Positions 53,025-63,920 of a stretch of DNA of 64,000 nt are shown here, piece by piece. The position numbers and the translations under genes are program-made. The DNA is from Sedimenticola sp. Its GTDB lineage: Bacteria > Pseudomonadota > Gammaproteobacteria > Chromatiales > Chromatiaceae. The notes under the pieces were generated by a model. That model worked only from the letters and a program-made list of their open reading frames with translations, made no database searches and was not told the DNA's origin. The stretch covers positions 1-64,000 of the forward strand of contig JALWRH010000041.1 of assembly GCA_026994195.1 (NCBI GenBank). The letters run 5' to 3'. Numbering within the stretch: position 1 is the stretch's first letter; each line of letters opens with the position of its first letter.

Positions 53025-55742
53025 TCAGAATTCATCCCATACGTCATCGGCGCCAACTGCCTGCAGCCGGGGACGGGTTACAACCTTCTGTGTGGCTGGA
53101 TCTGTGGCGGGGGAGTGGTTGGCTGCCGCCCCTGTTTCCTTCTCCAGTTCTTCCAGCAGGGAGACGATCTGGTCAGAGTAACGTTCCACCCGGTTGTACA
53201 CGGATTCGGCTTTCCCTGTGTCTCCGGACTGTTTGGCCTGGATGACCTGCTTGATGAGGGTATGCATTTCGGCATGAATTCTTTCCAGTTCCTGCATTTT
53301 GCTCATGTTGCCGTGCTGGGGCATGCCGGTGCTGTAGAGCCATTTTCCCAGGTCGCAGTCGTGATGAGACACGGCTTCTTCCTCATTCATGCTCTCTTCG
53401 CCATCGAGGAAGGCGCGAAGGCGGGTTTTCCAGAGCTTGTGCCGGGTGCGGGCATTGGCGAAGTCCAGTTCTGCTGGCGCCTGGCGGTCAGACCAGGGAC
53501 GATTGGCGGAGCGGCGCTCCACGCCGTTTTGGCCGGTACTGGCGCCTTCGGTCTTGAAGAAAGAGATCAGTTCTCCCAACTCCTTGGCCTGCTCGTCCAT
53601 CATCTGGCTGGTCTGGGCGGCCTCTTCCACCAGGGTGGCGTTCTGCTGGGTCACCTCGTCCATTTGCGAGACGGCCTGGTTGACCTGATCTATGCCTGCA
53701 TACTGCTCGGAGCTGGCTGCCGCGATTTCGGCAATGAAGTCATTCACCTTCTTGACCGAGGAAACGATTTCCTCAAGGGTCTTGCCGGACTGATCCACTA
53801 GGTCTGATCCCTCTCCAACCTTGTTTACGCTGTCTTCGATGAGTTCCTTGATCTCTTTGGCCGCCGTGGCGCTGCGTTGGGCCAGGTTGCGTACCTCAGT
53901 GGCGACCACGGCGAACCCCCGACCCTGTTCGCCGGCGCGGGCGGCTTCCACTGCGGCGTTAAGGGCCAGCAGGTTGGTCTGGAACGCAATGTCGTCTATC
54001 ACACTGATGATGGCAGCGATCTTCTTACTGGAATCTGTGATCTTTTCCATGGCCGTGATGGTGTTCTGAACAACGGTGCCGCCGTCCACAGCCTGATTCA
54101 GGGTGATGCCTGCCAGCTCGCTGGCTTTGCGGGAATTGTCTGCGTTCTGGCGTACTGTAGAGGTGATCTCCTCCATGCTGGAAGCAGTCTCTTCCAGATT
54201 GGAGGCCTGAAGTTCGGTGCGGCGGGCCAGGTCGGTATTGCCTTCGGCAATCTCCTGGGATGCATGTTCCACGGCATCGGCGCTGGAGCGGATGCTGCCA
54301 ATGACGCGGTTGAGATTGGAGATTGTGGTATTTACATCGTCTTTGAGGCGTGCGAAAGATCCTTCATATTCCGTGGTAATGCTCTTGTCCAGCTCGCCCC
54401 GGGCGAGAGCGCCGAGTACGCTGGCAGTGTCATTGATCACCTGCTCCAGAATCTGCATCAGATCATTCACGCCACGCCCGAGGTTTCTGTAGAAACCTTC
54501 CTTGCCCGCCAGGCTCACGCGCTCGGTAAGGTTGCCGATAAGCGCGTTGTCCACGATGCCCTGGATTTCCTGTTCCACGGCCACCTCGCTGGTGCGATCC
54601 AGCCATTCCACCACGGTGCCCAGACGTTCACCCTGGTCATCGATGATGGGATTGGCCGTGAGGCGCAGGAAACGTCCGCCCAGCTCGATATCGGTAGTGA
54701 AGGACTCCTGAAGTCTTTCCATCAAGCCCCGCTGATGAGCGGGATTCTTGTGGAATACATCGACATTGGCGCCCATGAGCCTGCTGCTGTCGAATTCGGG
54801 CAGTTCCTTGCGGATGTCCTCTTCCGCGTTGCGCATCATGTCCCTGACGGCATCGTTGAGATAGATAATGTTGAGGTCCTGGTCGGCAATCATCACGTTG
54901 GCGTTGACGCTGCGCAGAGCTTCCTGGACGCGGCTCAGGGAGTTGGCCTGCTGACGGATCTCATTCACTTCATAGCCCAGGCGAATCTGGGCGGACTGGA
55001 TGTTCTGTATCAGCTTTCCCAGTTCGTCGTCCCGGTGGGTTTCAACCCAGTTGAAGTATTCACCGTTGGCAATGTCCTGCATGGCGGAAATGCCCTGGGC
55101 AATGGGGCGGCTGATATATTTCTTGAGTGCATGGACCGCGCCGGCAAAGAACAGGGAAACAGCGGCAATGGTGGCGGCAAGGATGTAAAGGTCGGTACCC
55201 AGGTAGGCCAGCCCGGCAATACCTACCATGGCGAGTACCGACACGACCAGAAGCAGATTCAGGTAACCGGAGCTTCCCAGGTTGCCCAGGGATTGCCTGA
55301 TCCGCTTGAAACCGGAAGGACGCAGAGAAGCCTCGCCAGCGCGCAGTTTCTGGTACAGGGCCTCCGCCTGCTCGATCTCCTGGCGACTGGGTTTGGTGCG
55401 TACGGACATGTAACCCGTCACCTGCCCGTGTTCACGCATGGGTGTAACATTGGCTTTGACCCAGTAGTAGTCGCCGTTCTTGCAGCGGTTTTTCACGATG
55501 CCTATCCAGGGCTTGTCTGCCTTTATGGTGCGCCACAGATCCTCGAATGCTTCCGGGGGCATGTCGGGGTGGCGCACCAGGTTGTGATTGCGGCCGATCA
55601 GCTCCTCGGAAGTAAAGCCGCTGATCTCGATGAAATCACGGTTGATGGATCGGATGATGCCTTTTCGGTCCGTGGTGGAGACGATAAACTGTCCGTCTTT
55701 CATCACGATTTCGTGGTCTGTTACTGGCTCATTGATTTTCAT
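53025..55742 (-). CDS. Aer-type chemoreceptor with two PAS domains and a C-terminal CZB domain
   Basis: 905 residues. N-terminal PAS (about 10-120) in Aer style ('[20 protein letters not shown]', '[11 protein letters not shown]'), then a hydrophobic hairpin around residues 165-210 and HAMP-like region. A second PAS (about 270-390; '[17 protein letters not shown]') comes next. The signalling hairpin tip is '[22 protein letters not shown]'. A CZB zinc-binding domain (about 770-870: '[12 protein letters not shown]', '[11 protein letters not shown]', 'IHAEMHTLI') ends it. Probable energy or redox taxis receptor modulated by zinc or oxidant. Confidence 0.93.
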   Translation of the reverse strand: MKINEPVTDHEIVMKDGQFIVSTTDRKGIIRSINRDFIEISGFTSEELIGRNHNLVRHPDMPPEAFEDLWRTIKADKPWIGIVKNRCKNGDYYWVKANVTPMREHGQVTGYMSVRTKPSRQEIEQAEALYQKLRAGEASLRPSGFKRIRQSLGNLGSSGYLNLLLVVSVLAMVGIAGLAYLGTDLYILAATIAAVSLFFAGAVHALKKYISRPIAQGISAMQDIANGEYFNWVETHRDDELGKLIQNIQSAQIRLGYEVNEIRQQANSLSRVQEALRSVNANVMIADQDLNIIYLNDAVRDMMRNAEEDIRKELPEFDSSRLMGANVDVFHKNPAHQRGLMERLQESFTTDIELGGRFLRLTANPIIDDQGERLGTVVEWLDRTSEVAVEQEIQGIVDNALIGNLTERVSLAGKEGFYRNLGRGVNDLMQILEQVINDTASVLGALARGELDKSITTEYEGSFARLKDDVNTTISNLNRVIGSIRSSADAVEHASQEIAEGNTDLARRTELQASNLEETASSMEEITSTVRQNADNSRKASELAGITLNQAVDGGTVVQNTITAMEKITDSSKKIAAIISVIDDIAFQTNLLALNAAVEAARAGEQGRGFAVVATEVRNLAQRSATAAKEIKELIEDSVNKVGEGSDLVDQSGKTLEEIVSSVKKVNDFIAEIAAASSEQYAGIDQVNQAVSQMDEVTQQNATLVEEAAQTSQMMDEQAKELGELISFFKTEGASTGQNGVERRSANRPWSDRQAPAELDFANARTRHKLWKTRLRAFLDGEESMNEEEAVSHHDCDLGKWLYSTGMPQHGNMSKMQELERIHAEMHTLIKQVIQAKQSGDTGKAESVYNRVERYSDQIVSLLEELEKETGAAANHSPATDPATQKVVTRPRLQAVGADDVWDEF

Positions 55743-55781
55743 GTTGTGATTCTCCGTGGAGCTGAAAATGTCTCTAGGTGG

Positions 55782-56303
55782 TCAGGCGGCGGTTTTTCCG
55801 CTGGTCAGGTTCAGTACGCCATTGATCATGAGTTCATCCACGTCGAGGAGGATGATCATGCGTTCCTGCATGGTGGCCAGGCCGGCGACCGCAGGCCTTT
55901 CGGCGGCATCGCCGATCTGGGGCGCCGGCTGTATGTCGGTGTTCATGATGTTGTGCACCTCGGATACAGCGTCCACTACCATGCCGACGGTGCGCTGAAC
56001 GCCATCGTTGTCCCCGGCCTTGACCACGATAATGACTGTGGTCGGTCCCCGGCGTGTGGTGGGGAGTCCAAAATGGCTGCGTAACTCAATGATGGGAACA
56101 ACGGTACCCCGCAGGTTGATAACGCCCAGGATGCTGTCCGGGGTGTTGGGCATGGGTGTCACTTCGCTCCAACCACGAATTTCCTGCACTTTGAGGATGT
56201 TGATGCCGTACTCTTCCCCTGCCAGGCAGAAGGTAAGATATTGATCCGTTCCCTGTTCGGGTTGCATGTCTGCATCGGTTTTCTGTGCTGTATTGCTGTT
56301 CAT
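55782..56303 (-). CDS. cheW: CheW coupling protein
   Basis: 173 residues, SH3-like CheW fold: 'QYLTFCLAGEEYGINILKVQEI', 'ILGVINLRGTVVPIIELR', 'VVDAVSEV'. Links receptors to CheA. Between cheA (17-bp gap) and the receptor gene. Confidence 0.95.
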   Translation of the reverse strand: MNSNTAQKTDADMQPEQGTDQYLTFCLAGEEYGINILKVQEIRGWSEVTPMPNTPDSILGVINLRGTVVPIIELRSHFGLPTTRRGPTTVIIVVKAGDNDGVQRTVGMVVDAVSEVHNIMNTDIQPAPQIGDAAERPAVAGLATMQERMIILLDVDELMINGVLNLTSGKTAA

Positions 56304-56320
56304 GGAAGCTCAGACCTCGG

Positions 56321-58375
56321 CTAAGAAGCGACAGCCAGTGCTGCCGGTTGGTTTCCTTTCATGTGAAACAGATGAATGAGTCCGGGGATGTCCAGGATCA
56401 GGGCCACTCTGCCATCCCCCAGGATCGTGGCCCCGGAGACCCCGTCGAGCTGTTGGAAGTTGGTTTCCAGACTTTTGATCACCACCTGCTGCTGCCCCTG
56501 CAGCCTGTCCACAAACAGGCCAGCGTGTTGCCCTTCAGCTTCCACGACCACGAGCAGACCCTGTTCCAGATCATGGGTGCCTCCTGAGTTGCCCAGCAGG
56601 TTATTGAGACGGATGATGGGGATGTACTCGTCGCGGAACCGGTACAGTTCGGCGGCGCCGGCCATGCGTTGCAGGTTCTCCTGCCGGATCTGCAGGGATT
56701 CGACAATGGAGATCAGGGGCAGAATGTAGGTATCCCCACCAATAGTGGCCAGCTGGCCATCGAGAATGGCCAGTGTCAGGGGCAGACGGATCACCACGGT
56801 GCTGCCCTGGCCCTCGTGGGAGTGAATGCTGACAGTACCGCCCAGATCGTTGATGTTGCGTTTGACCACATCCATGCCCACGCCCCGGCCGGACAGGTCG
56901 CTGACCTTGTCGGCGGTGGAAAAGCCCGGCTGAAAGATCAGATTGTCAATGCGTTCGCCGGACAGTTCTTCCTTGTCGCTGATCAGGCCGTTCTCCAGGG
57001 CTTTTTCGAGGATTTTTTTTCGGTTCAACCCGGCGCCGTCGTCGGAAATGCGGATAACGATATTGCCACTCTCATGCTGGGCGCTGAGCTCCAGGCGTCC
57101 CTGTTCAGGTTTGCCGGCTGCTTTTCTTGCCTCTGGCGTTTCCAGTCCGTGATCCAGGGAATTACGCACCAGGTGCACCAGGGGATCGCCGATCTTTTCC
57201 AGAACCGTCTTGTCCACCTCGGTCTGTTCACCGGTCAGAACCAGGTCAACGTCTTTTCCCATCTTGTTGCACAGATCCCGCACCAGCCTGGGGAAGCGGT
57301 TGAAGGCGACGCTGATGGGCAGCATGCGTATCTGCAGCATGTTTTCCTGGAGCTCACGGGTATTGCGCTCCAGCTGGGCCAAGCCGGTAAGAAGCGCCTC
57401 TGATTCCGGCCCCCCCTGTTGTACGAGACTTGCGCCTACCTGGTTTAGCATGGACTGCGTGATCACCAGTTCCCCCACCAGATTGATGAGCAGATCCACT
57501 TTCTCTATGGACACCCGTATGGAACTGCTTTCACGGCTAGTTTTGGTTTCCTTGGTTGCTGCGACCGGCTTTTTTTCCACGATGGGTGGTGAAGCGGGCT
57601 CAGAAGATGGAACGGAGGCAACCGGCGCGGATGCCGGTGTTGTGTCCGGTTTGGTTTCCATGGGGTGGATTTCCAGACTGCAGTTGTTTTCCACCCAGAT
57701 GAAAGCTTCGCGAATCTGTTCCTCGGTGATGTCGCCTTTCAGTGTGGCTTCCCATTGCAGGTAGCAGGTCGTGGGATCCATGTCGTCCAGAGGGGGCAGT
57801 TTTCCGGAATCTGTAACGACAGTCAGTTCACCCAGTTCCGCCAGAGCCTCGAGTATGCGCAGGGGATCGTTACCTTCGCGGTATAAGTCTGCGCAGGGAG
57901 CAAAACGGATTTTCCAGCAGGAAATCTCCGAGGTTTGTTCAGGGGTGGGCGATGCTTCTTGGGTGGCTTTGTCCCTGGTGGTGGGGGAATCCGTTTTCAG
58001 GGCATTTTCCAGGGCGGTCTTGAGTTCTGCTATGCGACTCTCGTCTGGTACCTGGTCGTCAGCAAGTCCCTCCACCATTTCCTTGAGCAGATCCACCGAG
58101 GCAAGAAGCAGATCCACGGTTTCCCTGTCCACCTGGCGGGAACCGTTGCGCAACTCATCAAGCAGGGTTTCCATGACATGGGTGAACCCGGAGATATGCT
58201 CGAAACCAAAGGCGGCGCTGCCACCCTTGATGGAATGGGCGGCGCGGAAAATGGTGTTGATCTCTTCCAGATCCGTGCCTGCGTCCAGATTCAGCAAGCC
58301 CGACTCCATGACCTCCAGGCCCTCGAAGCACTCTTCGAGAAAGACGTCGAGAAATTCTGATAGATCCATGGACAT
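56321..58375 (-). CDS. cheA: Chemotaxis histidine kinase CheA
   Basis: 684 residues. HPt domain with phospho-His47 in 'FRAAHSIKGGSAAFGF', a CheY/B-binding-like region (about 150-250) after a Pro/Thr linker, and the dimerisation helices ('IEKVDLLINLVGELVITQSML'). The ATPase follows (HLVRNSLDHGLE; 'DDGAGLN', 'LSGRGVGMDVVK'), then the CheW-like regulatory domain. First gene of the operon, after a 233-bp gap to the diguanylate cyclase gene. Confidence 0.96.
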   Translation of the reverse strand: MSMDLSEFLDVFLEECFEGLEVMESGLLNLDAGTDLEEINTIFRAAHSIKGGSAAFGFEHISGFTHVMETLLDELRNGSRQVDRETVDLLLASVDLLKEMVEGLADDQVPDESRIAELKTALENALKTDSPTTRDKATQEASPTPEQTSEISCWKIRFAPCADLYREGNDPLRILEALAELGELTVVTDSGKLPPLDDMDPTTCYLQWEATLKGDITEEQIREAFIWVENNCSLEIHPMETKPDTTPASAPVASVPSSEPASPPIVEKKPVAATKETKTSRESSSIRVSIEKVDLLINLVGELVITQSMLNQVGASLVQQGGPESEALLTGLAQLERNTRELQENMLQIRMLPISVAFNRFPRLVRDLCNKMGKDVDLVLTGEQTEVDKTVLEKIGDPLVHLVRNSLDHGLETPEARKAAGKPEQGRLELSAQHESGNIVIRISDDGAGLNRKKILEKALENGLISDKEELSGERIDNLIFQPGFSTADKVSDLSGRGVGMDVVKRNINDLGGTVSIHSHEGQGSTVVIRLPLTLAILDGQLATIGGDTYILPLISIVESLQIRQENLQRMAGAAELYRFRDEYIPIIRLNNLLGNSGGTHDLEQGLLVVVEAEGQHAGLFVDRLQGQQQVVIKSLETNFQQLDGVSGATILGDGRVALILDIPGLIHLFHMKGNQPAALAVAS

Positions 58376-58608
58376 AGAGGAAAACCCGTTGCCGTTTTGC
58401 CGCCCATGCGGCTGTTTTTCTGGTTACGGGATTCATCGGCGAAACCTGGGAGAACTTAAGAAAGCTCTGATCAATTCATGACACGGTATCTGAAGGTCAT
58501 GTGGCCCTTGCTTGTAAATGTTCGCTGGCCTGGTGTAATTTCCGGAGTCAGGAGCCTGTGCATGCTCTTTATGGGAACGACAAATGTTTGCAGGGCTTGG
58601 CTGATGAT

Positions 58609-59625
58609 TCAGCGCAGTCTTTGCGCCACCAGGTTTCTACCGGAATGCTTGGCGTCATAGAGAAGCTGATCTGCATCTTCATAGACTTCCTTGAAATCAA
58701 GCCTACGAGTTTTCATGGACAGCAGTCCGGCGGATACAGTAAGTACGCCAGCCGCGCCTTTGTACACATGGGGGATGGAGAGCGCTTCCACATCCTTTCT
58801 AATGCCTTCGACCTGCTTCAATGCTTCTGCCTCGTTGTTCGAGGTAAACAGAATACAGAACTCTTCGCCGCCAATACGGAAGACATGCGGGCTGTGTGTC
58901 TGCAGGCGTCTCAGTATTACAGCGGCCACCTCTTTGAGGGCTTCATCCCCTGTTGGATGTCCGTAGGTATCGTTGAAGGGTTTGAAGTGATCGATATCGA
59001 AGATGGCAAAATTGAGCAATATCCCATCCTCCCTGGGCGCCAGGAGGAGGCTGGGATATACCTCGTCAAACTTCCTGCGATTGAAGAGGCCTGTCAGGCT
59101 GTCGAGGTAGGAAATAGATTCCAGTTCGGTATTTTGTTTTTCCAGCTTGGTGTGGCTGGCCTCAAGGCTGGTGATATCCAGCATGATTCCCACGATGCCG
59201 GCTACCTCGCCGCTCTCGCTCATGATCGTGGACTTGTAAAACTGATAGATCCGGTTGATGCCATCGGAACACAGGACTTCACTCTTATAGACCTGGGTGC
59301 CTGGGTTATCCAGTAGAGCCTTGTCTTTTTTGCGGTATATCTCCGCCAGTTCCACAGGAATTTCCTCAGGCAGATCGAACAGTGATTTTCCCAGTATCTG
59401 TTGCCTGTCCAGACCCAGTATTTCACGGGAGAAGGCTTCATTGCAGTGCCTGTATACGCCCTCGCAGTCCTTAAAGAAAATGGGGCTGGGGATGGTGTTG
59501 AGCAGTATTTTCAGGAACTGTTGTTCCTGGAACAACTGATTGCTGAGGGTATCCACGATACTGGCCCTGGTTTCCAGGCGCCTGATGGTTTCCTTGAGTT
59601 CCTGATATTCAGTCTTATGGGGCAT
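58609..59625 (-). CDS. PAS-GGDEF diguanylate cyclase
   Basis: 338 residues, no membrane helix. An N-terminal coiled-coil (LKETIRRLETRAS), a PAS domain (about 40-160, 'SPIFFKDCEGVYRHCNEAF'), then GGDEF ('LDSLTGLFNRRKFDEV', 'FRIGGEEFCILF' with GGEEF active site). It should make cyclic di-GMP; an RxxD inhibitory site is not obvious. Located 233 bp upstream of cheA on the same strand, so motility may be co-controlled. Confidence 0.93.
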   Translation of the reverse strand: MPHKTEYQELKETIRRLETRASIVDTLSNQLFQEQQFLKILLNTIPSPIFFKDCEGVYRHCNEAFSREILGLDRQQILGKSLFDLPEEIPVELAEIYRKKDKALLDNPGTQVYKSEVLCSDGINRIYQFYKSTIMSESGEVAGIVGIMLDITSLEASHTKLEKQNTELESISYLDSLTGLFNRRKFDEVYPSLLLAPREDGILLNFAIFDIDHFKPFNDTYGHPTGDEALKEVAAVILRRLQTHSPHVFRIGGEEFCILFTSNNEAEALKQVEGIRKDVEALSIPHVYKGAAGVLTVSAGLLSMKTRRLDFKEVYEDADQLLYDAKHSGRNLVAQRLR

Positions 59626-59791
59626 GGCGTTCTTTGGCCGACGAGGTGTTTTTCCCCAGTGTAGACGAGAAAGCGGAGCGCCACCCTGCTGTTTTTCCAG
59701 GTTGAACCCTGAACAGTCCTGTCATGCCATGAGCAGCCACGGGGGTTTCAGGTTAGAATAAGCGGCCTGATTTCTGGATATTCTTCGGATC

Positions 59792-60913
59792 ATGACCGAT
59801 TTCTCATCATTTACCGCACCGGGTATCGATGCTTTGCATCCTTATGTGCCGGGAAAACCCATCGAAGAGCTGGAACGGGAGTTGGGGCTTTCCCATACCA
59901 TCAAGCTGGCGTCCAATGAAAACCCCCTGGGCCCCAGCCCCAAGGGCCGGGATGCCGCCATGGAGGTTTTGGGGGATATCCATCAGTATCCAGACGACAG
60001 CGGTTTTCGTCTGAAGAAAAAACTGGCAGCCCGGACAGGCCTGCAAGCCGATAGGATCGTTCTGGGCGCTGGCTCTTCCGATGTCATCGACCTGGTGGCC
60101 AGGACCTTTCTTGCGCCGGGCAGTAATGCCGTGTTCTCACGCTACAGTTTTGCCATGTACCCTATCTATACTACGGCTGCCGGGGCGCAGTGCCGGGTGG
60201 CGGAAGCCCTGCCTCCGGATCATGGGGAGATGCCCTACGGCCATGATCTGGAGAAAATGGCGGCTCAGGTGGATGAAAACACCCGGGTGGTGTTCATTGC
60301 CAACCCCAACAATCCCACCGGCACCTGGCTGAGCAAGACAGCCTTGTATGGCTTTCTCAGGGAACTGCCAGCCCAGGTCGTGGTGGTGCTGGACGAGGCC
60401 TACACGGAATATGTTTCGGAGGCGGATTTCCCCAATGGTGTGGACTGGCTGGACGAATTCCCCAACCTCATGGTCACCCGTACCTTTTCCAAGATCTACG
60501 GCCTCGCGGGGTTGCGCGTGGGGTACGGCATGGCGAGCCGTGAGCTGATTGCCCTGGTGAGCCGGGTGCGTCATCCCTTCAACGTAAGCCTGCCAGCCTT
60601 GGCTGCTGCGGAAGCTGCCCTGGATGACCGGGCCTTTCTGGATCTTAGCGGGGATAACAATGCCCGGGGTCTGGCGCAGCTGGGGTCGGCTTTCGATGCC
60701 ATGGGTTTGGCGCATATTCCTTCCGTGGGTAATTTCATTACGGTCGATATGCAGCAGGATGCTGGCCAGGTTTATGAGGAACTGCTGGCCAAAGGCGTCA
60801 TCGTGCGTCCCGTGGCCAATTACGGACTGCCCCGGCATCTTCGCATCACCGTAGGAACAGCCGATGAGAACCAGCGCGTACTCCAGGCGCTGGAGCAGGT
60901 GCTGGCGTCATGA
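59792..60913 (+). CDS. hisC: Histidinol-phosphate/aromatic aminotransferase
   Basis: 373 residues, PLP class I/II. Motifs: 'IKLASNENPLGPSPKG', 'FIANPNNPTGTW', PLP-Lys in 'RTFSKIYGLAGLRVGYG', and 'RHLRITVGTADEN'. In the pheA-tyrA context it probably serves aromatic amino acid transamination as well (HisC2 type). Overlaps tyrA by 4 bp. Confidence 0.94.
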   Translation: MTDFSSFTAPGIDALHPYVPGKPIEELERELGLSHTIKLASNENPLGPSPKGRDAAMEVLGDIHQYPDDSGFRLKKKLAARTGLQADRIVLGAGSSDVIDLVARTFLAPGSNAVFSRYSFAMYPIYTTAAGAQCRVAEALPPDHGEMPYGHDLEKMAAQVDENTRVVFIANPNNPTGTWLSKTALYGFLRELPAQVVVVLDEAYTEYVSEADFPNGVDWLDEFPNLMVTRTFSKIYGLAGLRVGYGMASRELIALVSRVRHPFNVSLPALAAAEAALDDRAFLDLSGDNNARGLAQLGSAFDAMGLAHIPSVGNFITVDMQQDAGQVYEELLAKGVIVRPVANYGLPRHLRITVGTADENQRVLQALEQVLAS

Positions 60914-61797
60914 AAATCCGCAAGCTGGCGATCATCGGGGTGGGTCTTATTGGCGGGTCCCTGGCCCGGGCTTTACGCAAGGCTGGGGTTGTTGAGGAAA
61001 TCATCGGCTGTGGCCGTGGCCGGGAAAACCTGGAAAAAGCGGTGGAACTGGGGGTCATTGACCGCTATACCCATGACATTGGTGAAGCGGTTCAAGGCGC
61101 CGACATAGTGTTTCTCGCCGTACCTCTGGGCGCCATGAAGGCGGCTTTTACGGCCATGAAACCGCATTTGCTGGAGACGGCGCTGATCACTGACGGCGGC
61201 AGTTGCAAAGGCAGTGTGGTGGCGGATGCCCGGGAAGTGTTTGGTGAGGTGCCGGCCAACCTGGTGCCCGGCCATCCCATTGCGGGCACAGAAAGAAATG
61301 GTGTGGAAGCTTCTTTTGCAGAACTCTATGAAAACCGCCGGGTGATCCTGACGCCGCATGCCGGCAATACGCCGGAAGCGGTGGCCCGGGTGCGCAACAT
61401 GTGGGAAGCCTGTGGCGCCGAGGTCAGCGAGATGTCTGTGGTGCACCATGACGAAGTGCTGGCCGCCACTTCTCATCTGCCTCACATGCTGGCCTTTGGT
61501 CTGGTGGATACCCTGGCGCGCATGAAAGAGAATGACGAGATATTTCGTTACGCCGCCGGGGGGTTCCGTGATTTTACCCGTATCGCCTCCAGTAATCCCG
61601 TCATGTGGCGGGATATCTGCGTGGCCAATGCGCCGGCCCTGAGCCGGATGCTGTCGGCTTTTGCGGAGGAAATGAATGAACTGGCGCAAATCATTGCGGC
61701 AGGTGATGGTGATCACCTGCTGGAAGTGTTTTCCCGCGCCAAGGAGGCCCGTGACCGCTATGTGGACGGGCTGCAGACTGAACAATCCAGCGAGTAG
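60910..61797 (+). CDS. tyrA: Prephenate/arogenate dehydrogenase
   Basis: 295 residues. NAD motif 'LAIIGVGLIGGSLARAL' at the start and the catalytic His in 'LVPGHPIAGTERNGVEAS'; 'VLAATSHLPHMLAF' later. Monofunctional, without chorismate mutase or ACT domain. Produces hydroxyphenylpyruvate or tyrosine. aroA starts 15 bp after the stop. Confidence 0.95.
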   Translation: MKIRKLAIIGVGLIGGSLARALRKAGVVEEIIGCGRGRENLEKAVELGVIDRYTHDIGEAVQGADIVFLAVPLGAMKAAFTAMKPHLLETALITDGGSCKGSVVADAREVFGEVPANLVPGHPIAGTERNGVEASFAELYENRRVILTPHAGNTPEAVARVRNMWEACGAEVSEMSVVHHDEVLAATSHLPHMLAFGLVDTLARMKENDEIFRYAAGGFRDFTRIASSNPVMWRDICVANAPALSRMLSAFAEEMNELAQIIAAGDGDHLLEVFSRAKEARDRYVDGLQTEQSSE

Positions 61798-61812
61798 ATA
61801 ACCTTGTCTCTT

Positions 61813-63123
61813 ATGAATACCCGATTTCATGTCCGCCCGGGCGGAGCGCTGAAGGGGAAGCTGCGGGTTCCCGGCGATAAATCCATTTCCCATCGTTCCA
61901 TCATGCTGGGTTCCCTGGCCGAGGGTGTCACTCATGTCAGTGGTTTCCTCGAAGGTGAGGACAGCCTGGCCACCCTGAATGCTTTCCGCCGTATGGGGGT
62001 GCGTATCGAGGGACCGGATCAGGGCCGGGTTGTCATTCACGGCACAGGTATGCATGGCCTGCGGGCTCCGGATGCGCCCCTGGATCTGGGCAATTCCGGA
62101 ACCTCCATGCGTTTGCTGGCAGGGCTTCTGGCGGGGCAGGGACTGGATCTTACATTGGCAGGGGATGCTTCATTGTCCGGCCGCCCCATGCGCCGGGTTA
62201 CCGATCCCCTGGCTCTCATGGGCGCCAGGGTGGAGACGACGGAAGCAGGTACGGCGCCTTTGCATATCAGACCTGTGCCTGCCCTGAAAGCTATAGAATA
62301 TGAAATGCCTGTGGCTAGCGCCCAGGTGAAATCCTGCATACTCCTGGCTGGTTTGTATGCCCAGGGGGTGACTTGTGTCACCGAACCGGCGCCCACCCGG
62401 GATCACACGGAACGCATGCTGCAGGGTTTCGGTTATGAACTGAAACGAGAGGGGAGCACAGTCTGCCTGGAAGGTGGTGGCAAGCTTACGGCCTGTGATA
62501 TTGACGTGCCTGCGGACATTTCCTCAGCAGCATTTTTCCTCGTGGGGGCCAGTATTGCGCCGGGATCGGATCTGATCCTGGAGCACGTGGGCATGAACCC
62601 CACCCGGGACGGGGTGATCAACATCTTGCGCCTCATGGGGGCGGATATCGAAGTGAGCAACGAGCACAGCGTGGGGGGCGAGCCGGTAGCGGACCTACGG
62701 GTGCGCCATGCGCCACTGAAAGGTATTCATATTCCCGAGGATCAGGTGCCCCTGGCCATCGACGAGTTTCCCGCCCTGTTCGTGGCGGCGGCCTGCGCCG
62801 AGGGTGAGACGGTGCTCACTGGCGCCGAGGAGCTGCGGGTCAAGGAATCAGACCGTATTCAGGTCATGGCGGATGGGCTGCAGGCGCTGGGAGTGAACGC
62901 CCGGCCCATGCCGGATGGCATGGTCATCCAGGGCGGTGGCCTGCAGGGCGGTGAAGTGGACAGCCATGGTGATCACCGGATCGCCATGTCCTTTGCCATG
63001 GCGGCCCTGCGTGCGGATGGGGATATCCACATCCATGACTGCGCCAATGTGAATACCTCTTTTCCGGATTTCGTTTCCCTGGCAGCCGGTGCCGGGCTAT
63101 CCGTCGAGGCGACCGATGCCTGA
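61813..63123 (+). CDS. aroA: 3-phosphoshikimate 1-carboxyvinyltransferase (EPSP synthase)
   Basis: 436 residues from ATG 61813 (a TTG at 61804 is in frame). '[16 protein letters not shown]', '[13 protein letters not shown]' and 'VKESDRIQ' are catalytic signatures; the class II pattern is suggested by the '[16 protein letters not shown]' segment. Shikimate pathway, step before chorismate. Overlaps cmk by 8 bp. Confidence 0.97.
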   Translation: MNTRFHVRPGGALKGKLRVPGDKSISHRSIMLGSLAEGVTHVSGFLEGEDSLATLNAFRRMGVRIEGPDQGRVVIHGTGMHGLRAPDAPLDLGNSGTSMRLLAGLLAGQGLDLTLAGDASLSGRPMRRVTDPLALMGARVETTEAGTAPLHIRPVPALKAIEYEMPVASAQVKSCILLAGLYAQGVTCVTEPAPTRDHTERMLQGFGYELKREGSTVCLEGGGKLTACDIDVPADISSAAFFLVGASIAPGSDLILEHVGMNPTRDGVINILRLMGADIEVSNEHSVGGEPVADLRVRHAPLKGIHIPEDQVPLAIDEFPALFVAAACAEGETVLTGAEELRVKESDRIQVMADGLQALGVNARPMPDGMVIQGGGLQGGEVDSHGDHRIAMSFAMAALRADGDIHIHDCANVNTSFPDFVSLAAGAGLSVEATDA

Positions 63124-63796
63124 GATCCCCATTCTTGCCATCGACGGCCCCAGCGGCTCCGGCAAAGGTACTGTGGCTGCCCGGGTGGCCGATGCCCTGG
63201 GATGGCATATTCTCGATTCCGGCGCCCTGTACCGTCTTGTGGGGCTGGCTGCCCTCAAGTCGGGGGTAAATCTTAATGATCATGCTGCCGTGGCGGAGAT
63301 CGCCCGGCACCTGCCGGTGCGTTTCGAGTCCGGCAAGGTCTTCCTGGGTGATGAGGACGTTTCCCTGGAGATTCGCACGGAAACCGCCGGCAACAATGCT
63401 TCCAAAGTAGCCGCCATTCCTGAAGTGCGCGCTGCCCTGCTGGAGTGGCAGCGCAGTTATGCCCGTCCCCCCGGGCTGGTGGCGGATGGCCGGGATATGG
63501 GGACAGTGGTTTTTCCGCAGGCTGCGGTGAAAATATTCCTGGATGCCAGTGCCGAAGAGCGCGCCCGCCGCCGGTATAAGCAGTTGAAGGATAAGGGAAT
63601 GGATGTTAACCTACCCGGTCTCATTGCGGAAATCGAGGAGCGCGACCGGCGCGACCGTAACCGCAAAGTGGCGCCTCTGGTGCCGGCGGATGATGCCCTG
63701 GTCATCGATTCCACCTCCATGAATATCGACGAGGTGGTGGATTTGGTGTTGCAGGCAGTGCGTAAAGCGCTTCCGGATGTCGGGACAGGGGAATGA
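63116..63796 (+). CDS. cmk: Cytidylate kinase
   Basis: 226 residues. P-loop '[18 protein letters not shown]' near the start; 'LDSGALYR', '[11 protein letters not shown]' and the lid '[14 protein letters not shown]'. Phosphorylates CMP and dCMP. ATG 63116 lies inside aroA; precedes rpsA as in most gammaproteobacteria. Confidence 0.97.
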   Translation: MPEIPILAIDGPSGSGKGTVAARVADALGWHILDSGALYRLVGLAALKSGVNLNDHAAVAEIARHLPVRFESGKVFLGDEDVSLEIRTETAGNNASKVAAIPEVRAALLEWQRSYARPPGLVADGRDMGTVVFPQAAVKIFLDASAEERARRRYKQLKDKGMDVNLPGLIAEIEERDRRDRNRKVAPLVPADDALVIDSTSMNIDEVVDLVLQAVRKALPDVGTGE

Positions 63797-63920
63797 TTTT
63801 TTGGCGTTTCATGTTGTTATCTTAAGAACATGGGGCATTTTTTTAAACCTGAACCAAGTATGAAGCCCCTTGCGGGTTTTGCATGGGTGGCCTGCTCGAC
63901 AGGTCGGAGTAATTCAACCA
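63797..63920. promoter_or_regulatory. rpsA leader region
   Basis: 124 bp with a run of seven T at 63838-63844 and paired GGGGC (63831) and GCCCC (63865) that could fold a leader structure. rpsA leaders are commonly autoregulated by S1, but no specific element can be claimed here. Confidence 0.4.

Noticed and set aside
53877-56084. 735-codon plus-strand frame across the chemoreceptor and cheW
   Set aside because: Antisense shadow; no ribosome site and no recognisable domain.
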